Shown here in pieces: positions 15,020 to 25,428 of a stretch of 64,000 nt of DNA; position 1 is the first letter of the stretch; every line of letters begins with the position of its first letter. The notes under the pieces were generated by a model. It was not told the origin of the DNA, made no database searches, and saw only the letters and a program-made list of their open reading frames with translations. Origin of the DNA: Flaviaesturariibacter aridisoli (GTDB lineage Bacteria > Bacteroidota > Bacteroidia > Chitinophagales > Chitinophagaceae); assembly GCF_004343705.1 (NCBI RefSeq), contig NZ_SKFH01000007.1:62001-126000 (forward strand). The letters are read 5' to 3'. The position numbers were made by a program, and so were the translations under genes.

Positions 15020-17395
15020 ATGAAGTCAGCAGCACAGCGCGCACCACGCCTCAAAAATAGCCTCTTGTACGCTGCCCTGCTCCTTCTTTTATCGGCCTGC
15101 GCCGGTGTGAAGAACTACCCGACGAGCAGGCCCTTTGTATACGAGGCCAATGTGCACGTGCAGGATGCGGAGCTAAAGCGCGAAGTGCGCAACGACCTCG
15201 AATCGCGCCTCCGCCAGCAGCTGCACGACAGCATCAACGTCCGCCGCGTGTCGCGCTTTTTCTTTTTCTCGCAACTCAAAAACCCGCCGGTCTACGACAG
15301 CGCCAACGCCGCCAAGTCGATCGCCTACCTCGATGCCCTCATGCATTCGGCGGGCTTTTACCGCGACAGCGCCTGGTATACTGCCGACACCGTGGTGAAG
15401 GGCGACCAACAGCGGGCCATCCTCGACTACTACGTGGTGCCCGGCCGGCAGACCCTCATCGATTCCATCTCCATCGCCCTCAACGACACGGTGATGAACA
15501 ACCCGCGCCAGGCCGAAGCGCTCGATACGCTGCAGCAGCTCACGCTCCGCAACCAGGCCGCTTCGCCCATTCAAAAAGGCGCGCCCTTTGCCAAGCCGCT
15601 CCTCTCCGCCGAGCTCGACCGCCTCGTGGGCATCTACCGCAACAACGGCTACCTCCGCTTCTCCCGCGACGAGCTGATGATCGTGTTCGACACCGTGGGC
15701 CTCGCCCTGCTGCGCCCCAGCTTCGACCCACTGGAGCAGGCCCGCCTGCTGGAAGCCTTGCAGCGCCGCCGCGAAAACCCCGTGGCCGACATCGAATACC
15801 GCCTTCGTCCCGTGCACGACAGCACCCGCCTGCTGCGCTACCATATCGGCAACATCAGCATCTACCCCGACCTTACCGTGGAGAACTCGAAGCTGCCCGC
15901 GCCCGAGCCCGTGCTGGACACGAGCGGGGTGTACGTACGCAGCTATGGCAACCTGTTCAAACACCGCGTGCTGGTGGAAAATATCTACTTCCGCCGCGGC
16001 CAGCTCTACGACCAGCGCGTGATCGACCGCACCGCCAACCGCTTCAACAGCCTCTCGGCCTGGCGCATCGCCTCGGTGGATCCGGTGCCCCGCGCCGGCA
16101 CCGATTCGGTGGACATGGTCATCCGCCTCACACCGGCCGAGAAATACGGCTTCGACATCGGGCTGGAAGGCAGCCAGAACCTGGGCGGCCTGTTCGTGGG
16201 CTCCAACCTGGTGGGGGTGAACGCCAACCTGCGCAACAACAACTTCGCCCGCCGCGCCATCCAGGCCACGTACAGCGTAGGCGTGGCCATGGAGGTGAAT
16301 TCAACGGTCACCCAAACCGTGCAACTTTCGGGAGCCGCCTCCTTCGTGTTTCCGAGGCTCGTGTGGCCGCGTAAGTGGGACGGCATCAACCCGCTGAAGC
16401 TGCTGATCCGCAACCCCTACCGCAGTACGCAACGCAGCCTGCTGGCCTACAGCGGTCGCTACATTCACCGCGTAGACTACCTCGATCTCGTGGGCATCAA
16501 CGCCTCCTGGGGCTACGAAGGATCGCGCAACAACAAGATCGCCTCCATCCGGATTCCCAACATTGAATACGCTTCCATCCGCCGCTTTCGCATCCTCGAC
16601 TCGCTCATCGAGAAGAACCGATCCTACCAATACCTGTTCAACGACGGCCTCATCATCTCGGGAATCGGCAACCTGACGCTGACCGGCGCCAATACCCGCA
16701 CCACGCGGGTGGGCCGCATCGGCTTTGAAGCCGCCGGCCTGCTGGCCAGCCTGCTGCGCACCCCGTTCCTGGACGATAACCTGAAGCGCTTCCTGAAAGT
16801 GGACCTGACCGGCCAGATCAACCGCAAATTCGATCCGGAAGGCCGGCGGGTGCTGGCGGCGCGCGTGTTGCTGGGCCTCGGTTTCAGCCTGCCCTACGAC
16901 CGTACGGACAGCGCCCGTTTTTACCTGCCGTTCTACCGCGCTTACTTCGCGGGCGGCGCCAACAGCATGCGCGGCTGGACGCTCCGCAAGCTCGGACCCG
17001 GCTCCACGGTGCAGTCGTTTGCCCGCGATGTTTCGCCCGAACGCTTCGGCGACATGCAGCTGGAGGCCAACGTCGAATACCGCTTCCGCCTCGCCAACGT
17101 CCGCGGCATCTTCGTCAATAGTGCGCTGTTCGTGGACGCCGGCAACATCTGGTACCTGAAGCCCAACCCCGCCTTTCCCGACGGCACCTTCCGCATCGAC
17201 CGCCTCGGCCAGGACATTGCCATGGACGTGGGCACCGGCCTGCGCATCGACTTTTCCTTTCTTAAGTTCCGCGTCGACTACGCCTTCAAGATGAAGGACC
17301 CGAGCCCCGAAGACCCGGCCGCCCGAAACAAGCTGTTTTACGGCTTCAACCCGCTCAAGGGAACCGTGCAACTGGGGGTGGATTATCCTTTTTAA
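15020..17395 (+). CDS. tamL: TamL-type BamA/TamA family outer-membrane lipoprotein
   Basis: A 791-residue outer-membrane protein with a lipobox (LLSAC, acylated Cys about residue 27). POTRA-like repeats take up the first 370 residues (VYVRSYGNLFKHRVLVENIYFRRGQLY is the last). The C-terminal half is the 16-strand surface-antigen barrel with FAGGANSMRGW and GPGS, and ends in LGVDYPF with a terminal aromatic. A lipidated TamA-like protein is the Bacteroidota TamL, which works with TamB in inserting outer-membrane material. No tamB gene lies next to it in this window. Start ATG at 15020; an ATG at 15016 is out of frame. Confidence 0.92.
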   Translation: MKSAAQRAPRLKNSLLYAALLLLLSACAGVKNYPTSRPFVYEANVHVQDAELKREVRNDLESRLRQQLHDSINVRRVSRFFFFSQLKNPPVYDSANAAKSIAYLDALMHSAGFYRDSAWYTADTVVKGDQQRAILDYYVVPGRQTLIDSISIALNDTVMNNPRQAEALDTLQQLTLRNQAASPIQKGAPFAKPLLSAELDRLVGIYRNNGYLRFSRDELMIVFDTVGLALLRPSFDPLEQARLLEALQRRRENPVADIEYRLRPVHDSTRLLRYHIGNISIYPDLTVENSKLPAPEPVLDTSGVYVRSYGNLFKHRVLVENIYFRRGQLYDQRVIDRTANRFNSLSAWRIASVDPVPRAGTDSVDMVIRLTPAEKYGFDIGLEGSQNLGGLFVGSNLVGVNANLRNNNFARRAIQATYSVGVAMEVNSTVTQTVQLSGAASFVFPRLVWPRKWDGINPLKLLIRNPYRSTQRSLLAYSGRYIHRVDYLDLVGINASWGYEGSRNNKIASIRIPNIEYASIRRFRILDSLIEKNRSYQYLFNDGLIISGIGNLTLTGANTRTTRVGRIGFEAAGLLASLLRTPFLDDNLKRFLKVDLTGQINRKFDPEGRRVLAARVLLGLGFSLPYDRTDSARFYLPFYRAYFAGGANSMRGWTLRKLGPGSTVQSFARDVSPERFGDMQLEANVEYRFRLANVRGIFVNSALFVDAGNIWYLKPNPAFPDGTFRIDRLGQDIAMDVGTGLRIDFSFLKFRVDYAFKMKDPSPEDPAARNKLFYGFNPLKGTVQLGVDYPF

Positions 17396-17575
17396 TCTCA
17401 GATCTCAGATCTCTGATCTCGGATTTCAGATATCAGATCTCGGATTCAGTACGTTTGCTGTCAGGTGCGTAAGCAGTGGCCGTAGTGGTTGCCGCCTACT
17501 TGATTGTCCGGAAATAATTTCCGGGAGATGGGCTAAAAAATCAGACATCCGAAATCTGAGATCCGAGATCCTTGC
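17396..17575. repeat. Cluster of degenerate 'atctcagatctcggattt' words, plus inverted copy
   Basis: Seven short near-palindromic words built on GATCTCAGAT, GATCTCGGAT and GATTTCAGAT run from 17396 to 17450. An inverted copy lies at 17545-17572 and enters the 3' end of truB. The segment between (17451-17540) has no feature I recognise. The two arms could pair as a long imperfect hairpin between the convergent tamL and truB genes. Confidence 0.75.
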
Positions 17576-18245
17576 GGATGATCGCTTCCCACTCCCCTAC
17601 AGTCCTGGCGTCGCTGTTAAGAAAGGGGCCTATGCGGGTGCGGCAGAGCGCGCTGAGGTAGCCGCCGACGCCGAGGGCGGCGCCAAAATCGTGGGCCAGC
17701 GAGCGGATGTAGGTGCCGGTGGTGCACACGACGCGGAAGTCGACTTCGGTGCCCTGGATGCGGGTAAGCTCAAATTCCCTGATGGTAACGGTGCGGGGCT
17801 CGAGCACCACTTCCTTGCCGGCGCGGGCGAGCTCGTAAAGACGCTTGCCGTCTTTTTTGATGGCCGAATGCGCCGGCGGCAGTTGCTGGATGGTGCCAAT
17901 GAAAGGTGCCGTGGCTGCGCGGATCTGTTCTTCCGTCAGGTGATCAATGGAAACGAGGTCCTGCGGCTCGCTTTCGAGGTCGTAGGTAGGTGTGCGGGCG
18001 CCGAGTGTGATGGTGCCGGTATATTCCTTTTCCTGCGCCATGTACTCGTTGATCTTCTTGGTGAACTTCCCGGTGCAGATGATGAGGAGCCCCGTCGCCA
18101 GCGGGTCGAGCGTGCCGGCATGCCCCACTTTCTTGATGCGCATCGTGTTGCGCAACTTGCGCACGGCGTCAAAGGAGGTCCACTGGTATTCCTTGTTCAC
18201 GAGCAGCACCTGGCCCTCTTCGTATTTATTGGGGGTCTTTTCCAT
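17541..18245 (-). CDS. truB: tRNA pseudouridine(55) synthase TruB
   Basis: A 234-residue enzyme that converts U55 of the tRNA T-loop to pseudouridine. VGHAGTLDPLATGLL holds the catalytic aspartate D47. PPAHSAIKKDGKRLYELAR and CTTGTYIRSLAHDFG are the other family motifs. The C-terminal PUA-like region is missing, which is common in Bacteroidota TruB. The last residues (DLGSQISDV) come from an inverted copy of the intergenic word repeat. A perfect TACCTTTG box ends 7 bases before the ATG, so the mRNA may have almost no leader. Confidence 0.96.
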   Translation of the reverse strand: MEKTPNKYEEGQVLLVNKEYQWTSFDAVRKLRNTMRIKKVGHAGTLDPLATGLLIICTGKFTKKINEYMAQEKEYTGTITLGARTPTYDLESEPQDLVSIDHLTEEQIRAATAPFIGTIQQLPPAHSAIKKDGKRLYELARAGKEVVLEPRTVTIREFELTRIQGTEVDFRVVCTTGTYIRSLAHDFGAALGVGGYLSALCRTRIGPFLNSDARTVGEWEAIIRKDLGSQISDV

Positions 18246-18252
18246 CAGGGCG

Positions 18253-18260
18253 CAAAGGTA
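18253..18260 (-). promoter_or_regulatory. -7 box (TACCTTTG) of truB
   Basis: A full TAnnTTTG match on the minus strand, 7 bases before the truB ATG. CAAA at 18284-18287 could be the -33 TTTG, with a somewhat long 23-base spacer. Confidence 0.65.
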
Positions 18261-18270
18261 CGGTCCATCC

Positions 18271-18357
18271 CCTAACCCCTTTCCAAACGGAAGGGGCCTA
18301 GAGGCACCTATGTAAAATCAAAGGAATCTTTACTCCTCCTTCTCTTTGGGAAGGAGG
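18271..18357. repeat. Two hairpin words between DUF58 gene and truB
   Basis: CCCCTTTCC/GGAAGGGG (18277-18295) and CCTCCTTC/GAAGGAGG (18335-18342 with 18350-18357) are inverted repeats in the gap between truB and the DUF58 gene. The second is just downstream of nothing on the minus strand that needs ending, so these look like intergenic repeat words more than terminators. Confidence 0.5.
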
Positions 18358-18370
18358 TCGGGAAGATGGG

Positions 18371-19716
18371 TCAGATCCCCTGCCGGTTCTTTACTTCCAG
18401 GTACTTATTGATCGCCTGCACCGTCAGGTTCTCCGGCGTCGTGAGCAAGGCGATGATCCCGTGCTTGCGCAGCTCCCGCACGATAAGTCGCTTTTCCTGC
18501 GCGAACTTTTCGCCGATGGTTTTGATGTAGATCTCCTCGAGGTTTTTGGCCTTGCCTTCGCGCAGCGCCTTCAGCTCGGTGTTTTCGAAAAACACGACCA
18601 CCAGCAGGTGGTAATGCGCCATCCGCTGCAGCGAGGGCAGCTCGCGCTCGAGGCTTTCGAAGGATTCGAAGTTGGTGAACAGCACCAGCAGCGAGCGCTG
18701 CGTGATGCGGTTGCGCACCACGGCGAACAGCTTTTCGAAATCCACGTCCAGGAAGGTGGTCTCCTCTCGGTACAGCGTCTCGAGGATCTGGTTGAATTGT
18801 CCCGGCTTTTTGTCGGCCGCCAGGAAAGAATCGGTCTTTTGCGCGAAGGTGATGAGGCCGGCCTTGTCCTGTCGCATCAGCGCCACGTTACTCAGCACGA
18901 GGGCGGCGTTGATGGCGTAGTCGAGCAGCGTCATGCCTTCGAAGGGCATCTTCATCGTTCGGCCTTTGTTGATGATGCAGTATACCTGCTGGCTGCGCTC
19001 GTCGGTGAAGTTGTTCACCATCAGGTCGCCGCGGCGGGCCGTGGCCTTCCAGTTGACGGTGCGGTAGTCGTCGCCGCGCACGTACTCCTTGATCTGCTCG
19101 AATTCGAGGCTGTGGCCCAGTGCCCGCTGTCGCTTGATGCCCGCTTCCTGCAGTCGGTTGGCGGCGGCCAGCAGCTGGAAGCGGCGCACCTGGATGAAGC
19201 TGGGGTACACTTTCACGAGGTCTTCGTTCCCGAACCGGTAGCGGCGCCAGGCAAAGCCCAGCGGCCCGCGCGCAAGCACGTTGACCACCCCGAAGCGGTA
19301 TTCACCCCGTTGCTGCGGACGCAGCGTGTAGGTGATGGTGGCCCGCTGATCGGGCTCGATGCGCGCGCGACGAAGCCAGTTGCGCTCCTGGAACTGGAAG
19401 GGCAGCTCGTCGATGATCTCGGTCTGCACCGGGAAGGAATAATAATTAGACACCTGCACCTGCACCTTGTTGTCGTCGCCGTTGCTAAAGCGTTCGGGCA
19501 CTGAGCGGCTACCCTGCAACCCTTTGCGGCTATACAGCAGCAGCACGTCGGCAAGCATCGCCAGCACGAGCCCCAGCAGCAGGAGCTGCGTGATGGGAAA
19601 CAGCACGGGCCAGAAGTAGCTGGCGAAGAACAGGCCGCAAAGCACGAAGCCCGCGACGTACACCCGCCGGTCGGGGAAGAAGGAGCTTCGGTTCAGCAGG
19701 GTCTTTATGAATTGCA

Positions 19717-19717
<1 letters not shown>
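18371..19717 (-). CDS. DUF58 domain protein (von Willebrand A-like), last gene of MoxR operon
   Basis: A 448-residue protein with two membrane segments at the N-terminus (about 20-60, VAGFVLCGLFFASYFWPVLF). A beta-rich domain follows (YYSFPVQTEIIDELP...). The DUF58 core is REYVRGDDYRTVNWKATARRGDLMV in shorter form: YVRGDDYRTVNWKA. A vWA-like segment (YCIINKGRTM, LLDYAINAALVLS) comes after it. DUF58 proteins are the usual partners of MoxR ATPases, but the complex has no settled function. Its ATG overlaps the moxR stop by one base, so translation is coupled. Confidence 0.92.
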
Positions 19718-20695
<978 letters not shown>

Positions 20696-20703
<8 letters not shown>

Positions 20704-21904
20704 ATTGGTAATAGTTTTCGAGTTGCTGGTGTAGGTCGGCGAGTTGGCTTTCGCTGGCTCTTCCGAGGGCGCGGATGTCGCCGATGAGGGCAAGCAGGCG
20801 TTCCAGCCCAGCCCGCGGGTACCCCGATCGGGCTTCCAGGCGGCGGATGAATTCCTCGTCGAGCGCGATAGTGGGAATCTTGTATTGCTGCCGCACGTGG
20901 TCCAGGAAGTATTGGATCATCTTCACGGCAAGGTCGTAGTGATCGCGCTGGTCGTAATACAGGCGCCCGACGGTCTGTACGAAGTCGAGCGATTCGTTGC
21001 GCGGCCGCTCGTGGGGCGGGATCCAGCGCTGGCGGCGGCGCATCTCCGAAAGAGCATACAGCATTAGGAGCAGCAGCATCAGGCCCAGTGCCCAGGAGAA
21101 GGCCTTGTAGCGCAGCAGCACCCGCAGCCAGTTGGGCGAATTGTTGCCGTCATCGTCGTCGCCGTTAGCGTCTTTAGATAGGTAATATTCACTCCAGGCC
21201 ACGCGGCGGAGGTCGGAAGGCAGCACCGAAAGGGCGCCCGCCAGGTAGGCTTCGTTGCCGGGTTGCAGCAGGAAATAGTTGCTGAAGGCCAGCGGCGAAG
21301 AGTGTACGAAGATGGATCCGCCACCGATGCGGAATTGCAGGAAGTTGGGACGGCCGCCATCGCGGGTGCCCAGCAGCACGGTGCTGTCGGGGGCGTTGCG
21401 GATCAACAGTCCGCTCAGGTCCACACCCGGGTAATGGTAGCTGCGGCCGGCAAAGCGGGGCGCTTCGAGGGCCACGCTCATCGTGTCGCTGCGGTCGGTA
21501 TCGGCGCGGCGGGCTTCGATGGACAAGGCATCGCAGAGTGCGCGGGAAAAGTCGACGCCCACGAGGTACACGTAGTTGCCGCGGGCGGCGAAGCGCAGGA
21601 GCTCGGTCACTTCGCCGTTGTCGGCGTCGATATAATAACCCATGAGGACGAGCGCCTGGCGGCCATCGGCGGTGGACAGCGAATCCCAGTGGCCCGGCGC
21701 GGCGGGCTCATTGTACACGTTGGCTTTCGGAAACAGCTTCGGCAACAGGTCCCGGGCGAGGAACGTGCCGTAGGGAATGCGGTCCTCACGGCGTAGCGAC
21801 AGGCGCCCATCAAAACGACGCTCGGCCGGGCTGCGGCGTGCCAGGTAAAAGACGCCCAGCAGCAGCAGAAGCAACACGAGGATCAAAGGTATGTACCGCT
21901 TCAT
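20696..21904 (-). CDS. DUF4350 domain membrane-anchored protein
   Basis: A 402-residue protein with an N-terminal membrane anchor (YIPLILVLLLLLLGVFYLA). An extracytoplasmic DUF4350 domain follows (PYGTFLARDLLPKLFP, LVLMGYYIDADNGEVTELL, GNYVYLVGVDF). A second membrane helix lies at about 275-295 (FSWALGLMLLLLMLYAL) and the cytoplasmic tail contains YYDQRDHYDLAVKMIQYFLDHV. This layout is typical of the gene lying between DUF4129 and MoxR in Bacteroidota. Function is unknown. It overlaps the upstream gene by 4 bases (ATGA). Confidence 0.88.
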
Positions 21905-22725
21905 GCAAAACGGGTTTTGAGGTGATCCACGTCCTGCTGCATCCGGTCAAAGGTCGCCTGCGTTACGGGCAGCATGCCATACCAGGCATATTCGAAGGTG
22001 CGGGTAATGCGGAAGAAGTCGGTATAGTAGCGTCCGCCCCACAGTTGACTTACATAGTGGCCGTTGGTGGCGCCCTGGCGGTATTGGATGATGTTGCGGT
22101 CGGCGAGCTCGCGGAGCACCTGCAGGTAGCGGAGGCGGATGGCCAGGCGGTGGTCGCCGGCTGCCAGTGCGCGCGATACGCCGCTTTCAAAATCGCGGCT
22201 GAAGAAGTCCTCGGCGCTTTCGGGTTCGCCCTCGGCACCCACCGCCAACGTCCTTTTGCCGAATGGATTGATGCCCATCGCCTGCAGGAGCAGGAAGAGC
22301 AGGGCTGCGATCCCGATGCCGATCAGCACCCAAAACAGCCCCGTCGGCACTGAGAAACCGCTGCCGCTGCTGCTGGTGCTGCTGCTGTCCATTTCCTGCT
22401 CCTCGCGGCCGCTGCGGCGCCGGCTTCGGTAGCGCCAATACCAGAAATCGTCCTCGCGGCGGGCTTCGTTGAGGCGGGAAACCGGCAGGGGGCGTACGGC
22501 CACGGGGCTGCTGTCGGAAGCCAGGGGCTGGCTGATCGGCGGCGGCTGGTCGAGCGAATAGCGGGGCTCCTCCACCTCGGTGGCGTCGATGCTGCTGCTG
22601 TCGTAGCTGACGACGGGCGCCCCGCTGTCGACGACCGCGGAATCGATGGCCCCCTCCTGCGCATGCAAAGCGGCGGAAGAAAGGGTCAGCACGATCAGTA
22701 ATAAGACCGGAAAGCGGCTACGCAT
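21901..22725 (-). CDS. DUF4129 domain protein
   Basis: A 274-residue protein with a signal peptide or anchor (PVLLLIVLTLSSAALHAQ). A proline- and acid-rich region follows, then one membrane helix at about residues 128-148 (GLFWVLIGIGIAALLFLLL). The C-terminal cytoplasmic domain has LAAGDHRLAIRLRYLQVL and YAWYGMLPVTQATFDRM, which match DUF4129, a domain often found in transglutaminase and MoxR clusters. It overlaps the SpoIIM-like gene by 8 bases and the DUF4350 gene by 4. Confidence 0.86.
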   Translation of the reverse strand: MRSRFPVLLLIVLTLSSAALHAQEGAIDSAVVDSGAPVVSYDSSSIDATEVEEPRYSLDQPPPISQPLASDSSPVAVRPLPVSRLNEARREDDFWYWRYRSRRRSGREEQEMDSSSTSSSGSGFSVPTGLFWVLIGIGIAALLFLLLQAMGINPFGKRTLAVGAEGEPESAEDFFSRDFESGVSRALAAGDHRLAIRLRYLQVLRELADRNIIQYRQGATNGHYVSQLWGGRYYTDFFRITRTFEYAWYGMLPVTQATFDRMQQDVDHLKTRFA

Positions 22726-23728
22726 GTACCCCCTTCTTTTTTTGCGCCCGGTACAGCTTCCAGGGATAGAGCACGAAATACCAGACGATAAAGGAGCCGG
22801 TGCTACCGAGAATCAGCAGCAGGTACGGAAGCGGCATCTTGTAATGACGGGTGATGTATCCTTCGATAAACGCCGCCACCATGAATACGGGGATCAGCGT
22901 TACGATGATCTTGACGCCGTCTTTGACGCCCTCCTGGAAGGCCGTCATGCGGCGTTGCGTGCCGGGAAACAGGAACGACGTGCCCATAATGAGGCCCGCG
23001 CCGCAGGAAAGAATGAGGCCGGTCAGCTCCAGCAGCCCGTGCAGCAGCACCGTCACCACGGCGTTGACGCCGAGGCCATGGGAATAGAACATATGCTCGA
23101 AAGCACCGATCCGGATGGCCTCGCGGCCGAGGGCCAGCAGGCTCGGGATGCCCAGCACGATGCCTTCACCGAAATAAGTGAGGCATACGCGGATGTTGTT
23201 CAGCATGATGTAGATCCACATCAGGAACGGACCGATCTGCGCATATACGTCGAAGGGATTGCCCTTTTCGATGTTGCGTTCGGTCATGTCCACATAGCCG
23301 TTGCCGAGCACCTCGCGCACGAAACCCTTGTCGTGCAGGGCCGAGAAAAAGCCGACCGAGAAAAAAACGACGAAGAGGCCGAACACGAAGAGCAGCATCC
23401 GGTAGTGGCGCGCGATGGTCAGCGGCACATCGTAGCGAAAAAAGCGGGCGAGCCGGTTGGAAGGATCCTTGCGGTTCTGGTAGATATTGAGGTAGATGCG
23501 CGACGCAAGGGCGTTGAGATAAACGGTCACCTTGCTGGTGGGGTAAAAGGTCTTGGCGTAGGCCAGGTCGTTCACCAGGCGGGTGAAGTTGCCGGCGGTT
23601 TCATCGGCAGTGGCCGCGCGCTCCTGCTCTATCTGTTCCCAGCGGTCCTTGTTCTTTTTAATGAATAATCCTTCGCGCAACGGTGGGCTCTGTTTAGGCT
23701 CCGTAAAATACAGAAATTTCCCTTCCAT
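22718..23728 (-). CDS. Stage II sporulation protein M-like (DUF95) membrane protein
   Basis: A 336-residue membrane protein and first gene of the operon. The N-terminal 100 residues are soluble (REGLFIKKNKDRWEQIEQ, a conserved start in this family). Membrane segments follow from about residue 108 (MLLFVFGLFVVFFSVGFF), with the family motifs NNIRVCLTYFGEGIVLGI and HGLLELTGLILSCGAGLIMG. In Bacteroidota this SpoIIM/DUF95 protein sits with RDD, DUF4129 and MoxR genes, and sporulation is not involved. The RDD gene starts 22 bases away on the other strand. Confidence 0.92.
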   Translation of the reverse strand: MEGKFLYFTEPKQSPPLREGLFIKKNKDRWEQIEQERAATADETAGNFTRLVNDLAYAKTFYPTSKVTVYLNALASRIYLNIYQNRKDPSNRLARFFRYDVPLTIARHYRMLLFVFGLFVVFFSVGFFSALHDKGFVREVLGNGYVDMTERNIEKGNPFDVYAQIGPFLMWIYIMLNNIRVCLTYFGEGIVLGIPSLLALGREAIRIGAFEHMFYSHGLGVNAVVTVLLHGLLELTGLILSCGAGLIMGTSFLFPGTQRRMTAFQEGVKDGVKIIVTLIPVFMVAAFIEGYITRHYKMPLPYLLLILGSTGSFIVWYFVLYPWKLYRAQKKKGVHA

Positions 23729-23750
23729 CTACGTAACTTGTTCCCGCACT

Positions 23751-24542
23751 ATGTCGACGATTCACATCCCTACGAGCTTCAACATCAGCATCACCTTTCC
23801 CGCCGCGCCTTTTCACCGGCGGCTCCTGGCCTGGATCATCGACTTTGCCATCCTTGCCACCTATGCCTGGGGTCTGAAGCAAATTTTCGACGCGGCCGGC
23901 GAGGTTGACGAGGAAGCGAGCCAGGCCCTGCGGATGTTCTTCCAGGCCGTGCCCATCTTTTTGTACCACCCGGTGTGCGAGCTGCTGATGAACGGGCAAA
24001 GCCCGGGCAAACGCCTCATGCAGCTGCGCGTCATCAGCGACAAGGGGGGCCGCCCCAGCGTGAGCCAAGTGGTCATCCGCTGGCTGATCCGCACGTCGGA
24101 CGTGATGATCATCATGTGCGTGCTCTTCCTCCCCTATGCCGCGCTAAACCCCGAAGCCGCCAAGCAGATCGCCGTGGCCTTCGGCCTTTTTGTACTCGAC
24201 GTAGTGCTGGTGAACGTTACCGGGCGGCACCAGCGCCTCGGCGACATCCTGGCGCACACGATCCTCATCCGCAGCGCCCAGAAGGCGGGCATCGAGGAGA
24301 CGATCTTCCTGAATGTAAAAGACAATTACAGCCCGCAGTACCCGCAGGTGCTGCACCTCTCCGACCGCGATATCAACGCCATCAAGAACATCCTCGACTC
24401 GGCGCGCAAGCACCACGATTACGGCCTCGCCGAGCGGGCTTCGGAAAAGATCAAACGGCACCTCAACATCCAGAACAGTATGTCGCCGTTCGAGTTCCTG
24501 GAGATCCTGCTGAAGGACTACAATTACTTAACGACACATTGA
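23751..24542 (+). CDS. RDD family membrane protein
   Basis: A 263-residue protein starting MSTIHIPTSFN at the ATG at 23751; the open frame upstream overlaps the divergent SpoIIM gene. The RDD signature is FHRRLLAWIIDFAI. Three membrane segments are at about 30-50, 68-80 and 115-160. LMNGQSPGKRLMQLRVI and TGRHQRLGDILAHTILI are typical RDD features. The C-terminal 90 residues are soluble and helical (HLSDRDINAIKNILDSAR). Divergent pairing with the SpoIIM-MoxR operon suggests a shared membrane process, so far without a known role. Confidence 0.93.
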   Translation: MSTIHIPTSFNISITFPAAPFHRRLLAWIIDFAILATYAWGLKQIFDAAGEVDEEASQALRMFFQAVPIFLYHPVCELLMNGQSPGKRLMQLRVISDKGGRPSVSQVVIRWLIRTSDVMIIMCVLFLPYAALNPEAAKQIAVAFGLFVLDVVLVNVTGRHQRLGDILAHTILIRSAQKAGIEETIFLNVKDNYSPQYPQVLHLSDRDINAIKNILDSARKHHDYGLAERASEKIKRHLNIQNSMSPFEFLEILLKDYNYLTTH

Positions 24543-24629
24543 GGGCCGAGACGCAGGGGAGAAAGAACCCCGCCACGGCGGCTGTGCCGTTGCGTCGTCG
24601 CGCGGGAGCGGCCGCATGCGGGCTGCGCT

Positions 24630-25010
24630 TTACGGGGCGAGGTGCAACGCGGGTACATTCCGCAGAATTCCGAACAACAGCACAACCGCACAGACACTGA
24701 GCGCGATCCGGGTCTGGCTGCTTAGTGAAAGCCGTTTGGGGCTGAGAAAGCGCCAGGCGCAGTACATGAGCGCTACCGGCAGCAGTGCCACGAAAAGGGC
24801 ATTGTAGCGGAAGGCTTTGTTCAGGTGCCCATGGAGCAGGGCGGAAAAGGAACGCTGACCGCCGCAGGCCGGGCAATACAGGCCGGTAAGGGCCCGGAAC
24901 CAGCAACCCGGGTAGGCATAGCGGTCGGCGGGGAACCGGTAGTAAATCACCGAGGCGGCCACCAAGGCCGCCCCGATCATCAGATACCATACATTGCGGC
25001 GCTGCCGCAT
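24630..25010 (-). CDS. DUF2752 membrane protein
   Basis: A 126-residue membrane protein. LTGLYCPACGGQRSF is the DUF2752 signature, with the CPACGG cysteines probably on one face of the membrane. Helices are at about residues 8-24, 70-88 and 100-118. Its ATG lies directly after the stop of the CCC-motif gene, and this pair is often found together in Bacteroidota. Function is unknown. Confidence 0.9.
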   Translation of the reverse strand: MRQRRNVWYLMIGAALVAASVIYYRFPADRYAYPGCWFRALTGLYCPACGGQRSFSALLHGHLNKAFRYNALFVALLPVALMYCAWRFLSPKRLSLSSQTRIALSVCAVVLLFGILRNVPALHLAP

Positions 25011-25011
25011 A

Positions 25012-25371
25012 TCAATGCCATTTGCTGAAGCTCGACACAGAACCTACGAAGGCCAGCATCAGAAGCACATACAGCCACATGAGGCCGCTGAGACAGGTGC
25101 CGATGATGGACATGATCCAGCCCGCATTGAGCTGGCTGTACCCGTCGTAGAAAGAAGGGTTTTCCTTGTACATCGCCCGGCCTTTGCCCGACAGCACGAG
25201 CCCGATGATGCCGAGTACCAGGCCTACGTATACGCAGGACAGCACGATCGAGAGGATGCCCAGCACGAGCACAGCGGTTGCATTGGGAAGCAATTGCCGG
25301 CTCTCCGGGAAAAGGGGTTGCTGCGGCTGTTCGGGACGGTATTCGTTTTGAAAATCAGGCGTATTTTCCAT
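25012..25371 (-). CDS. CCC-motif/DUF4190-like small membrane protein
   Basis: A 119-residue protein. Residues 1-30 are soluble and proline/glutamine-rich. Two membrane hairpins follow (ATAVLVLGILSIVLSCVYVG with LGIIGLVLSGKG, and GWIMSIIGTCLSGLMWLYVLL). This is the layout of the Bacteroidota 'CCC motif' membrane proteins that precede DUF2752 genes. A perfect TATATTTG box lies 23 bases upstream of the ATG. Function unknown. Confidence 0.87.
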   Translation of the reverse strand: MENTPDFQNEYRPEQPQQPLFPESRQLLPNATAVLVLGILSIVLSCVYVGLVLGIIGLVLSGKGRAMYKENPSFYDGYSQLNAGWIMSIIGTCLSGLMWLYVLLMLAFVGSVSSFSKWH

Positions 25372-25394
25372 GAATGCAGTTGTTTTCGGTAGTC

Positions 25395-25402
25395 AAATAT
25401 AA
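25395..25402 (-). promoter_or_regulatory. -7 box (TATATTTG) of the CCC-motif/DUF2752 operon
   Basis: A full TAnnTTTG match on the minus strand, 23 bases before the ATG at 25371. A GTTTTC at about 25412-25417 is a weak -33 candidate. Confidence 0.6.
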
Positions 25403-25428
25403 AGGGTCCGGTGAAAACGGCTGGTGGA

